This document shows positions 29,796 through 40,432 of a DNA stretch of 64,000 bases, in pieces (within the stretch, counting starts at the first letter, position 1; every line of letters starts with the position of its first letter). The notes under the pieces are model-generated. The model was not told the origin of the DNA and did not search any database. It was given only the letters and a program-made list of their open reading frames with translations. The translations under genes were made by a program, and so were the position numbers. This DNA comes from Turritopsis dohrnii (Eukaryota; Cnidaria; Hydrozoa; Anthoathecata; Oceaniidae): contig BQMF02000010.1 of the NCBI GenBank assembly GCA_027922465.2, positions 992,001-1,056,000 on the forward strand, given 5' to 3'.

Positions 29796-30518
29796 CTACT
29801 TATAAAAGCCTGCAACATTCGAACAGTTAAAGTATACTGGCTTCTTAACCAGCCACCAATTGTCTGGATATAAGTATTTGACAATATCTCTATTTGGTAA
29901 GTTAACGTAACGATGTCCGAATCTGACTTTCTTCATATTAGTGTCTACATATTTGCTTGGAAAGAAGTGCATTTTAAAATAATGTGCTGGAATGATAAAC
30001 ATTTGAAAACCCTTTCGATGTCTATATGATAATGTTTTTTCGTGAAGTGAGACATCGATGTGAGCACTTCCTTTATTAACTCTCCAAGCGCCAAAGTAAA
30101 ACATTTCGTTTCTCATTTCTATGCCGTGCAATTTCAATTCACGAGCCACATTAGCCATTTTCTCATCTGTATAAGTTTCTGCAAATATACCCAAATCAAT
30201 ATCATGATCCCATGGCAACGGACCACTATAATTTCGTAATGGTCCCCATACCGATCCATAAATTAGGAAATGTTCGATTTTGTATTTCACAAGACTATCG
30301 TGAAGTGCATCAAAGACTTTGATATTCTCTTGGACGAGCTTTTTGTACTTTTCACATGATTGCCTCTCCATAATATGTTCTGGTTTAAGATAGCGAAGTG
30401 GAGCTACAGAGTCATACAACAGGTTTAGTACGACATATGCTGCTACAATGACCAAAGCGACTTTCATAACGAGATTGTGTTTCATCATCACATTTGTACC
30501 TCTTGTATAACATAACAT
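29796..30518 (-). CDS. LicD/fukutin-type phosphotransferase-like membrane protein
   Basis: A single-exon frame of 240 residues. Residues about 14-40 form one membrane segment (VMKVALVIVAAYVVLNLLY) after a short N-terminus, suggesting a type II Golgi/ER protein. The lumenal part has the LicD-family core: FLIYGSVWGPLRNYSG followed by PWDHDIDLGI with the DxD-type acidic cluster, then AHIDVSLHEK and a C-terminal Trp/Tyr-rich segment (YLYPDNWW). LicD/fukutin/FKRP proteins transfer phospho-polyol or phosphocholine groups to glycans; the substrate here is unknown. A second Met at residue 11 or 12 could be the start. A Cys in KPVYFNCSNV is next to an N-glycosylation sequon. No close neighbour shares this function. 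Confidence 0.82.
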   Translation of the reverse strand: MLCYTRGTNVMMKHNLVMKVALVIVAAYVVLNLLYDSVAPLRYLKPEHIMERQSCEKYKKLVQENIKVFDALHDSLVKYKIEHFLIYGSVWGPLRNYSGPLPWDHDIDLGIFAETYTDEKMANVARELKLHGIEMRNEMFYFGAWRVNKGSAHIDVSLHEKTLSYRHRKGFQMFIIPAHYFKMHFFPSKYVDTNMKKVRFGHRYVNLPNRDIVKYLYPDNWWLVKKPVYFNCSNVAGFYK

Positions 30519-31499
30519 GAATTCGAATGAAAATCAGGCTTTCTAGACAAATGAATAGTATTAAAGGTAGTGATCACTTAGATTCAATCTAATAGAGAAA
30601 CTTTTCAAGTTTGAGCAGTTGTACACGCCTGTCCTTTAACACACATTTCTCAAGATCAGTTCAAACGTCAATATTTAGTCAAACTGTCCAACACTAACCT
30701 CGCTTTGATACAAACTGTCCAACACTAACCTCGCTTTGATACATGGTACCATTACATGCTAAACTCCTTCATTATAAATTTTACTTAATTACATTTGGAC
30801 AATTTTCATCAGAGTATTACATCAGAATGAGGCGGAGTAGAATTGTTTTGCAAATATCAGCGTTTAACTTGAAACTGTGTGAATATATATTCAGACAGTA
30901 AATTACAGTCAAGTGATGAACTTGCCATTTACTGATTACATACCACTCTTTTAAGAATCATGTATTAACAACAGCCTAAGTCTGAATTTAAAAAGAAATA
31001 GACCTCTCCCGAATTTCTGTTTAAACGATGCATTGTGGGCGAGTTGTCGTGTCTAACTCCGCTTTTAATATTTAAACTGTTTCTAATTATTGGAATGGGA
31101 ATTGAGAATAATAGAGACTATAATTAAGTTGTAAACTAATGAAATCAGTGGAGCAATGAATCGCATGAAAACGAGGTTAGATATGAAACTCGACCACAGT
31201 TCAGTGTTTAAACTGAAATTCGGGAAAGGACTATTAAGAACAATTCATGATGCGAGTTTTCACTTGTTACTATCTTATGGTGCAACTTGCAGCCTGCTTT
31301 CATGTAATCATAGGTTTAACCAATAAAAAATGTTTACAAAGATATGTCATGATAGCATTATGTATTTATGATGAGAGTGTCTATAAAATAACAAGAATTG
31401 AACAAGATAAATTTCCATGCCCGTTTGACTGAAAAATCAAAAGTGATGCTAACAGTGATAAATTGACTCAGTGTTCTTAGAAGAATGTAGTTTCTGAAT
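30519..31499. other. Upstream flank with a 31-bp tandem duplication
   Basis: A perfect 31-bp duplication lies at 30680-30710 and 30711-30741 (unit starting CAAACTGTCCAACACTAACC). No other feature is supported. Confidence 0.6.
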
Positions 31500-31834
31500 A
31501 ATTAGATTTCTGCAAAAACAAGAAAGCTATTACAACCGCCTTTCGTTTTTTTCTTCGTTTTTTTCTTACTGTCCAAACCTAGCGGTTTTTTGAAATTTCG
31601 TGTGTGCATTTACATGAAACCAAAGCACCGTGCATTGCATGTCAGCGAAAGATTTACAAAAGTTTCTTTGATCAATATTAAATGGATTTTAAAGAAGATG
31701 TACATATTTTAAGGTGAAAACAGAAAATATATAAAAGAAGCTTATAATTATCTTGGACTGTGATCATTCTTTTTCAACTAAAAAGAAGTTCTCAACGGTT
31801 TGTAAACAGAAGAGTCAAAAGAGCTATATATATT
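31500..31834 (+). repeat. Dispersed repeat family R1, plus copy
   Basis: It begins with GCAAAAACAAGAAAGCTATT..TTACTGTCCAAACCTAGCGG, which resembles the SINE body. It ends with CTTATAATTATCTTGGACTG and AAGAAGTTCTCAACGG, which recurs in reverse at 35695-35845 and, diverged, at about 20700-20770. The dimeric SINE follows directly. Confidence 0.65.
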
Positions 31835-32208
31835 TATATCTATACTGTATAATGGCACAGTCGGTTAGTACAGCAACTACTAACCTAAGGGTCGGTGGTT
31901 CGATCCCGCGTTGATGAAATTTTTAAATGTCATAAAATATTTCGATTTTGGATTTTTGCGAAAGCAAGAAATACATTACAACCGGCTTTTCACCTCCATT
32001 TTTTTCTTACTGTTTAAAGCTAGCAGTTTATACATATGTAGTTCTGTGGCGCAGTTACTTGGCTGCTAACCGAAAAGTCGGTGGTTCGAGCCCACTTTGA
32101 TCGTGTAACATGTTTTGTCGAATTTCATAATTGTCATAATATTTTTCATTTTTCATGCTTCAACAGATTTTGCAGAAATCTTTCTGCCCATACGGGCATC
32201 TTGTTTTA
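31835..32208 (+). mobile_element. Dimeric tRNA-derived SINE, plus copy
   Basis: Two tRNA-like heads are joined in one unit. Head 1 has an A-box-like TGGCACAGTCGG (31853-31864) and a B box GGTTCGATCCC (31897-31907). Head 2 has TGGCGCAGTTAC (32046-32057) and GGTTCGAGCCC (32083-32093). A shared body with GAAAGCAAGAAATACATTAC and CTTACTGTTTAAAGCTAG lies between them. The 3' part ends in AGAAATCTTTCTGCCCATACGGGCATCTTGTTTT with an inverted CCC.TA.GGG core. RNA polymerase III transcription would be driven by the boxes. A second copy in opposite orientation is at 33803-34228. Confidence 0.85.
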
Positions 32209-32516
32209 ACTACATCCTCACTCAGGTGTGCTAAAATTCAAAAACATTATTTCGAAATATACTCAAACTAAATAAGTCGAGTTGTTAAATTACTCAAAAA
32301 ACCTGTACAAAATTTAATATAGGTTTGCTTTGGGAGAAAACATGCAATGTTACCACTCTTAGAGACTAACAGTAATGTAATGTTTACTTAAATGTGTTTA
32401 GCGATTTGTGAAAACCAAACAAGATGACAGATTTGCCACTATAGTCTAAAGGGTATTAAAAGTTAAAGAGGTTGGTTATGATAATCTCGCGAATCGTCAC
32501 ATAGTAATTATCCTTA
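32209..32516. other. Non-coding stretch
   Basis: AT-rich sequence between the SINE and the palindromic MITE. I see nothing in it. Confidence 0.5.
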
Positions 32517-32873
32517 TGCCTGGTTCAGACCTGACGATTATGACGATTAAAAAAATATCAATCGTCGTAATCGCCGATCGCCAGGTCTGAACACTCTCAA
32601 GTATCTCGTCGTAATAGTCAGGTCTGAACCAGGCTTTACGACGATTAAAATTCATTGTAATCGTCATAATCACGGTAATCGTCTATATGCGAACACTAGT
32701 AATCGTCAAAATCGTTGTAAACGCCTGGCAATTATGACGATGAGATATCAAAATTTATTAATTGATTTCTAATTTCTAATGAAATACTTTAGAGTGTTCA
32801 CAGCTGGCTATTGGCGATTACGACGATTAATCGTTCTTTAATCGTCGTATTCGTCAGGTCTGAACCAGGCTTT
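32517..32873. mobile_element. Palindromic CGATTATGACGATT MITE, compound copy
   Basis: The ends read GCCTGGTTCAGACCTGACGA and the reverse complement, TCGTCAGGTCTGAACCAGGC. The interior is a series of (C/T)GACGATTA and TAATCGTCGTAATCGCC segments in both orientations. An additional right end at 32611-32636 shows that two copies lie in tandem or nested. Related copies are at 59731-60150 and 27960-28495. It has no coding capacity. Confidence 0.8.
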
Positions 32874-33802
32874 AAGAGAGACAAGACAACTGACATGATT
32901 ATATGGAAGGTAGCAATCTAAAAAACCTATTCTACTGAAATTGACATAAGGAAGAGGAATCGATTCTAGGGAAACAATTAAAATAATGAATATACATACA
33001 AAATCACATCCTGTTTTCGATCATCTATTCCGTAACCTTGAAACTAATAAGATTTCACTCAACCAAATGTTAAACCTTTAGATTGATGACGGATTGAAAC
33101 GGATTGTATGTATCAGTAAAATATATAATATAAAAAATATTGAAGTAATATAATTGATTAATGTACATATTAATGAATTTTCGATATCTATGTCCATTAC
33201 TGTTTGTTTCCATATTTTTTGACTATCATCCTTGTAGAAATCATGTTTTGGAATTTTGCAAATTCTATTCTAGTATACTTTCGAAAAACGTTTGCTTGAT
33301 ATTGTATTATAAACGTGCTGTTTTTTATATAGCCCTATATATAGCTGTTTTTTATTTGTCCATTTATTAATTATGTCCAGTCTATAAACTGGTTCTCGAC
33401 AAGATTTCAAGACCTAACCACGAAAATATCATTGCTAAAAGAGAAATAATCACCACACCACACCACAAATCTTGCAATCCAAAACCTTCACCATTTTCAA
33501 AAATGTCTAAATCTTATAGAATCAAATAGGAAAAAACCTCACTTCTTTCCAGAATGCTGTTGATGTCTATGAAGCATGTTACAATATGTAAAGTTTTACA
33601 TAATGGACTCGAGTGGACTTGATACTTGATATTTGATCTCTCCATTTTACGGAAGATATGCAATAACCAGAATCTGCAAGACAAAAGTTCGTCTGACCAC
33701 GTTTTAAACAAATTACATGAATTTTGTGTAACTTCCATGTCACGTGACTGGCCTTCTTTGCCGTCAAGAGACCCTTGCTTACATCTTGGGTTAGGATAGA
33801 AA
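32874..33802. other. Non-coding stretch
   Basis: AT-rich. A 69-codon hydrophobic frame at 33161-33370 is probably chance. No feature is supported. Confidence 0.5.
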
Positions 33803-34228
33803 TAAAAACAAGATGCCCTTACGGGCAGAAAGATTTCTGCAAAATCTGTTGAAGCATGAAAAATGAAAAATGTTATGACATTTATGAAATTCGACAAAAA
33901 AATGTTACACGATCTAAGTGGGTTCAAACCACCGACCTTTCCGTTAACAGCCGAGTAACTAGCCAACTGCGCAACAGAACTACATGTACCTGAAATGTAA
34001 AAACCGCTAGGTTTAGACAGTAACAAAAAAACGGAGGAGAAAAACCAAAAGCCGGTTGTAATGTATTTCTTGCTTTTGCAAAAATCCAAAATCGAAATAT
34101 TTTATGACATATTTAAAAATTCGAAAAAGACTTCAGAACATTTACATGGGGTCGAACCACCGATCCTTCGGTTAACAGTTGACTATACTAACCAATTGTG
34201 CCACGGAAGCCATGAACGTCAGTTTAGA
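33803..34228 (-). mobile_element. Dimeric tRNA-derived SINE, minus copy
   Basis: On the minus strand it has head 1 with B box GGTTCGACCCC (34148-34158), the AAAAGCAAGAAATACATTAC body, and head 2 with TGCGCAGTTGGC and GGTTTGAACCC (33920-33930). It ends in AGAAATCTTTCTGCCCGTAAGGGCATCTTGTTTT. The layout matches the plus copy at 31835-32208 throughout, so the two-headed form is a real family rather than chance adjacency. It was read by software as a 191-codon frame, which is spurious. Confidence 0.85.
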
Positions 34229-34483
34229 TATAAACAAGAGCCACGTGGCGCAAAACGGTAACAGCAAAAGTACTTGCCACAAGAATACTTTCGAAATTTT
34301 ACTTAAAGTTCTTATAAGTTCTGTAAACGTTATTTCTTGAAATATCTTACTGGTGGAAAACAGGCATAAACGATAATAATGTTTAAAATTACTAACTCGT
34401 GCAAATAGGGTCTAATTGTAACACACCAGCAATTTAATTTATTAGAGGACAAAAGAATTATACATGCATGAGCTGTTTATAAC

Positions 34484-35307
34484 CAGAGATATGTAAAAAA
34501 GAAAGATAAACAACTCACTGTTTCTCGTAAAAGCTATCCGTGTCCCTTTTTTCTGGTGTGAGTATTGTTTCGCGCGAATATTTTAAACATATAATTAATT
34601 CTAATTGTTAAAATTCTAAATGTTCATTGGTTGAAAATTAAAATTATAGTAATAATCATTGCATAATTTTCATAATTTTTCCTAGTTGCGCATATTTCAA
34701 TATTTCATAAAGCTTTCGTTCACCGAACATGCCGAACTATAGACGAGTACATTAATTATGAAGAATATTTCATCTGTAAACACCGAATTTTAGGTCTAAC
34801 TTTTCTCAAAATATCTCGTTTTAAAACGAATGTTGAATAATCTTAACCAAATAAACTAATAAATAAAAGCATACCTTAAGTGTTATTAGCCAGACTTGCA
34901 TCAGACTTCAGTACTTTTTTTGAAAAAATGATTTCAATGAGAGTCACTTATTTTTACGAGAAAATTTACCGGTATATGACTTATTGGTTATTTCTTTTTC
35001 TAAAATGATAATCTTTTTTACAAACATTAAGAAAAATGAAGAGTATATGTGTGAGATTAAGATTCGCCTGTAAAATATCAAAATCTCTCAGGATATATTT
35101 ATGAAAGACAAATCAACAACAACCTAAATGGTCGGTAACACTCGTTATATATCTTAATCTTTCTAAAAATTAATTATTCTCAAAAAAAAGAGTCTGGATC
35201 TGGGGACACGGATGGCGTTGTATAGAAACGCGAAACAAAAAGATTAACAATAAGCTGTCAATCAAGTTCAAACGAGTTGTTTATCTTTCTTTTTTTACAT
35301 ATCTCTG
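34484..35307. mobile_element. 824-bp non-autonomous TIR element with TTATAAC duplication
   Basis: The inverted ends start CAGAGATATGTAAAAAA and stay similar for about 35 bp (GAAAGATAAACAACTC), with a second matching inner block around GCCATCCGTGTCCC. TTATAAC flanks both sides (34477-34483 and 35308-35314). The CAGAG start recalls hAT ends, but hAT duplications are 8 bp, so the superfamily is open. There is no coding frame. Confidence 0.75.
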
Positions 35308-35694
35308 TTATAACGTACGTTTTTTTTATAAGAGCTTATGTAGAAAAAAAAACTCGTTTCTTCGAAAAACACATGTATCTTTGAATTATAATTTCTTGAA
35401 GCCGAAATTGAATTCGAACAGATAACTTCCTTTTTTTTAACTCGATTTTTGAAAATCTGATGTTCAAAGACAGAACAGATAGCTAAAAAACGTAGAAAGT
35501 AATAAGAAAGTCTGATCTGTGCTTTACTGACATGAAAAACATATCTATTTTCAAGTGCCAAAGTACATTGATTCAGTACCATAAGTAACTAAAAGTCCCA
35601 GTTTTATGTAGACCTTTTTGATTAATATCCATTCCTTCATCAATTAATAATCAAGTGATAAAATATCAAAGAAAACGTATTTTCTACCTTAATT

Positions 35695-35845
35695 AGCTCT
35701 TTTGACTCTTCTGTTTACAAAACGTTGAGAACTTCTTTTTAGTTAGAAAAGAATGATCACAGTCCAAGATAATTATAAGTTTCTTCTATACATTTTCTGT
35801 TTTCACCTTAAAATATGTATATCCTCTTTAAAGCTTACCTCCCAC
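35695..35845 (-). repeat. Dispersed repeat family R1, minus copy
   Basis: The reverse complement of about 31690-31830, including AACGGTTTGTAAACAGAAGAGTC-type sequence with small differences. Together with the SINEs it forms inverted arms, 31.7-32.2 kb against 33.8-35.8 kb, with the 824-bp element inserted between arm components. Confidence 0.75.
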
Positions 35846-38067
35846 ACAAAATCATTATAAAATATATTAAACATACATCAAATATAGTTTCGGAATTTGA
35901 TATTCTTTCCGTTAATTAAGAATATCTCACCGAAATAAAAAGCAAAACATAGTTCAATAATTCAAGTTTTATCGTACTGGCCGCCATATTTTTGTAAAGA
36001 TTTCAAAAATACAGTGAAACGAGTTTTCTCGGAAATTAAATGGTGACGTCAGACCGGTAACAAATCATTGACCGGCTTTTGCGATTAAGTTAAAGATAAT
36101 GTGCGATGATAAGAGTCGCATGAAAAGATGACTCAGCAGTTTTTGTGCGGGAATCCCCACTCAAGAAACCATGCTTTTAGTAAGATGATAGCCATAACTG
36201 CGGTTCTATGTCCTGGTAGCCTTTGGCTATATGTATGATCTCTAGCCATTAATATTATTATACTTTTATGCTGATTTGTAATGTACTTATTTAAAATGGC
36301 AAATAAACAATTACTACTACTTAGAGTATATCAAATAAATAAAGAAAAGACAAATTTTAAAATGAAGCAGAAGCTTTTCGTTACTTAGAGACGATTGAAA
36401 AAAGCAATTCAAAATGGTGATTTGCTTTTTCAGCAACGAAACAGTATATAACCTTTGTGAAATACCATCCTCATTCAAAGAGAAAGACGAATAAGAGATA
36501 GAAAAAAAGATAACGTTATCGTTTTTTTGTTGTTTTTTTTTCGTTTCTTTTTCCCAACTGAGGAAGCTAGGTAATGTTTACCTGACTATACAGACAAAAA
36601 CCATGACAATGTTTATATATTATATGTTCAAAAAATTAAAATATATACAACTTTTTAAAAATCAATATTTCAATAAATCTATCTATGAAGACTTATCGAT
36701 AAATCTTGATAAACATAATAAATTTATCAAAATATCAAATCCTTAAAAAAAAACAGACTCTTTCCGTTAAAAAATATATACGAAAGTCTACCATAAATCA
36801 TGAAAAATTATGTTTGATAAACAAAATACTGATGGCCCATTTGAAAATGGATTCTACATATGTTAACAATTTAGTTCACTTTGCTAAAACAAGTGCAGCA
36901 GGTTCGACTCCTGTGCCAGGCTTTATTTTGAGGTAAGTATATTACCGGTGATAAAGTGACAGATCGTCTGGTAGTCACACACTTGTTTTACTGAAGTGAT
37001 TGAAAATTGTTCATATCATATTTATAACTGCTTCTAAGTCAAACATAAAAGAAAGAATAAAAACAAAAGCTTTATTTTAAACATTTTTAAATATCTCTCT
37101 GATTTGAAGGTAGCAATCAACTTGTCATTGTACAATGTTTTTGGAGTTGAAGTTGATAAATGATGAAGAAGAAAGAGAAAACGATGAGGATAACATTTTC
37201 CAAGTATAGCAATAATTATATTTCTTTCTAACGTGTTCAACTGAACAAGGTAAACTTGATATGGTTTTGGTCAATACTATGGGACAAATTAACAGGCTGT
37301 CAAGTCATGTATGTCATAAAAAATCACAAAAATTTTGAACAAAATGACAAAAAATGAAAATTTGGCAAAATGACACGTTTTGAATATTTTTCTTAACAAC
37401 ATAATATTGAAACGATTTTATGCGGAATAAACAAAAACAATGAATGATAGCATGAAGATAAAATAGCATTAGTGTATAATTCCAAACACAATGAAACCAG
37501 GTAAATCAGAAAAATCTGAAGGGCACTACTTGATAAAGTTATTATAATTCAGGTAATAAAGAACGAAAAAAAACATTCAGAAATCAAAATCAAAAATCAA
37601 TTTTCGCGTCATTTCTACAAATTATCTGAATTCACGATTCAAGATTTTGTATTTAAAATTGTATTTTAGTTGTATTTGAAATTGTATATTAGTGAAAATG
37701 TTCCAAAGAAGGCAAAGATATTCGAGCAACTAAACTGTTTCTGTACAACCTGTCTATTTTCAGAATCTTTTAATGAACAGAAAATAAAAAATAAAAAATG
37801 TTTTCTGATAAAAAAATGTTTTCTAATAAAAAAAGTGGAAACAAATAATAATTTTGGTGAAAAAAATGAAAATGATATATTATATAGCTCTTCGAAAAAA
37901 TTTAAAAATGATGCACTTGACAACCTGAATTTATCCTATAAATGAACTGTGTATAATCTATGCTTTCGTGTACTAAGCCTACGAAGAAACACATTCCACC
38001 TCCAGATCTTTGTCAATTGCAAAAAGAGCAAATAAATAATGCCAAAGCTGTGAGTGTGAGTATCAAA
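35846..38067. other. AT-rich non-coding stretch
   Basis: No supported gene. Several short frames overlap on both strands at 37666-37945 and are low-complexity. A T-arm-like GCAGGTTCGACTCCTGT at about 36897-36914 may be a tRNA-SINE scrap, but no full cloverleaf can be drawn. Confidence 0.5.
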
Positions 38068-40432
38068 TCGCGCTATACTAATCCGCAATCGTGCATCCCA
38101 CTTTTATTTTAGAGGGTGATGGTTTTTTTTAAAATTTACGGTCGAAATCTTCTTAATCGTGGTCATATAGCGGTAGTTAGTCCATTCGCCAATGGGCTTA
38201 TATGCCCAAATAAAAAGGCCGAAATGAAACCGTTTCCTACTGCATCAAAATGAGGGAACGGTGGCTTTGAACAAGAATCTTATATATGGGGAAGCCCCGG
38301 CGCTCATCGTTTTTATTGGCTAATAAAGGAAAACTCTTGAAATTCGCTATTTTGATTGGCTGAAAAATTCATAGCAACGGAGTTCGTTAATAAGGTTCTT
38401 CATTTCTGCTGCTCTTTTGAAGAAGAAACGAGAAAGTTTTAATAATAAAACTTTTATTGTTGTACTTTTACTGTTATTGTATTGTATTGTATTGTATTGT
38501 AAGTGAGTTATCATTTGATTGGCTGACGATTTCCAAAAAGTTCGTTGCTTTCAAACGGTTTTCATTCTCGGTTGTCAATTTGACGAAGAAACACAGGTTT
38601 GTATATACGAAGGTTTATTATTATAAAACACGTTTTATAATCGTGCTTATTGCTAAACTGTTACTGTTGTTGTATTTTAGATCAATAAAAGAAAAATTTA
38701 GCACATGCGTAAGTGAGTAAGATGTATTGATGTCTTTTATTTATGCATGTATTTAAATGTTTGTTTACAACGTAAAATCACAGTGAAATGGTTTATGTCA
38801 GTGGAAAACAAAGAAGAAATGCGAGTGGTGGAAGAATGTATCCAGCACATTTTCAGGGTTACTTATTTCGTTTTAGTTATCAAATAATGTGGTTATACAG
38901 AAGAAGTGCAGTGAATGCAGAAAAAAATGATGTTTATTTACACGGTCGGTAACGAATGGTTTTAATTTTAAGTTTGTTTTGAAAAGAAACGAAAACGAGG
39001 GGGAGCGCAGTAAAAATTTGTTTTGAACTCGCGCCATTAGTTAGCAAAGAAGATTTATTTATTTACAGATCAATGTATATATGTAAATTGTATTACTATT
39101 ATTATGTTTCTGGTTGTATTTGCTTAAAAAAAAAAATTAAAAATGGTTCTCATGACTGTGGAAATGGGAAACGTGTTATGCTGTCTTATCTCATCTCAAC
39201 CATGTCTGCTTTTTATTAAATTTCCCTGTATATTTTATTGACGATGTTTGGTGCTTTGTCTCTCTGCCTGTCTGTCATTTATGTCTTTTGCTTTTGTTTG
39301 TATGGTTGTTGCAGTAGTAGTGTAGATTGTAGCTGTTCTTCACTGAAATCTTTTTCTTTTAGGTCAGAAAAGAAAAAGTTACATAAACCATTAAAGAAAT
39401 GAAGCACATGGTTAACTTATGATGTTGTGAGGGTTAGTTAAGAGAAGAATGGATAATGTATTTCAGAAATTCATTATTATTGCTGTAATGTGATATGACT
39501 GTGCTACTAAGAAGCATTGCGCATTGCTGGATGGATTCTTATATTTTGTCATGATTATGCATTACTTTGTGTTATGGTAATCGTTTACGTACTATGTATG
39601 CCTGGGTATATAAGTTTGGCATTATGTTTTGATTTGTTACTTTTTATCTTTTCGGTATTAAATTATGGCTTTGGTAGGGCATTTCATTGCATTGTTTCAA
39701 TTATTTTTATCATTTTGATGTTTGGTTGTGTATTCCACGTTAAAAGTCTTTATTTAGTTTAGCTCCAGTGTTGAGTGTTGAACCTGCATTAACTTATAGC
39801 ATTGGTTGATTTTATAGACTTTCCAATCAAAAACCTTTACAAATTCTATCATTGAATTTGTGTTTTTAATTAATTATTTTTAGGATAAATGCGTACATGA
39901 ATTTACTTTTTGTTTTTTGTTTTGTTTTTTATTTCAACCATAGCATGATTCTTTTTCTGCATTTTTATACAATTCAAATATTTTTTAGGTAAGATTAATA
40001 ATAAAAAAGCACGTAAACCGTTAAAGAAATGAAACTCATGGTTTTTATCATGATGTTGATGGTTTTGGGAAGAACAGACTATCATTTCAAAAATTAATTA
40101 ATGGTTGCTGTCCAATGTAACTTTGGCACAAAAGAAACAGTTGGAAGGTATGAATTTGTTTTCAATTAACATTTTGTAATGTTATTCAATGTTTTGTATG
40201 TCTGGGTAAACAGTTCTGTGCTATATATTGCTATTTTTACACTAAAGTTACTTCTCTTCTGTGTATAAATTTATATTCTGAGCCATATTGCTATTTGTTT
40301 CTGTTTTAAATCTTCTGAATGTAAGAAATGAATTAAAAAATTAATGCCTGTAAAAAAATTTTACACAAGTTAAATTCTGCGACACAACGCAACCTGAACA
40401 TGGGTGGCGAGCGACGCCGCCTTGGCGGCTAG
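38068..40432 (+). mobile_element. Non-autonomous Helitron-like element H1 (2365 bp)
   Basis: The 5' start is A|TCGCGCTATACTAATCCGC and the 3' end is CTAG|T at 40429-40433, matching the Helitron TC...CTRR rule. A palindrome GTAAAAAAATTTTAC lies at 40350-40364, and a second, GC-rich palindrome GCCGCCTTGGCGGC at 40416-40429 directly abuts the CTAG end. Internal segments such as the ATCCCACTTTTATTTTAGAG start block and GGTGGCGAGCGACGCC are shared with H2. No Rep/helicase gene is present. A TTGTA pentanucleotide microsatellite lies at about 38472-38501. Confidence 0.65.

Noticed and set aside
31850..32095. Two tRNA genes
   Set aside because: A and B boxes are present, but acceptor and anticodon stems do not pair properly and both sit inside a repeated SINE unit found again at 33803-34228.
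33514..34089. 191-codon minus-strand ORF
   Set aside because: It lies over the dimeric SINE (tRNA heads and tail); the frame is incidental.
36880..36930. tRNA gene at a GGTTCGACTCC box
   Set aside because: Only a T-arm-like piece is present; no acceptor, D or anticodon arm can be drawn.
37666..37945. Overlapping ORFs on both strands
   Set aside because: Low-complexity AT-rich sequence open on both strands; no domain or splice evidence.
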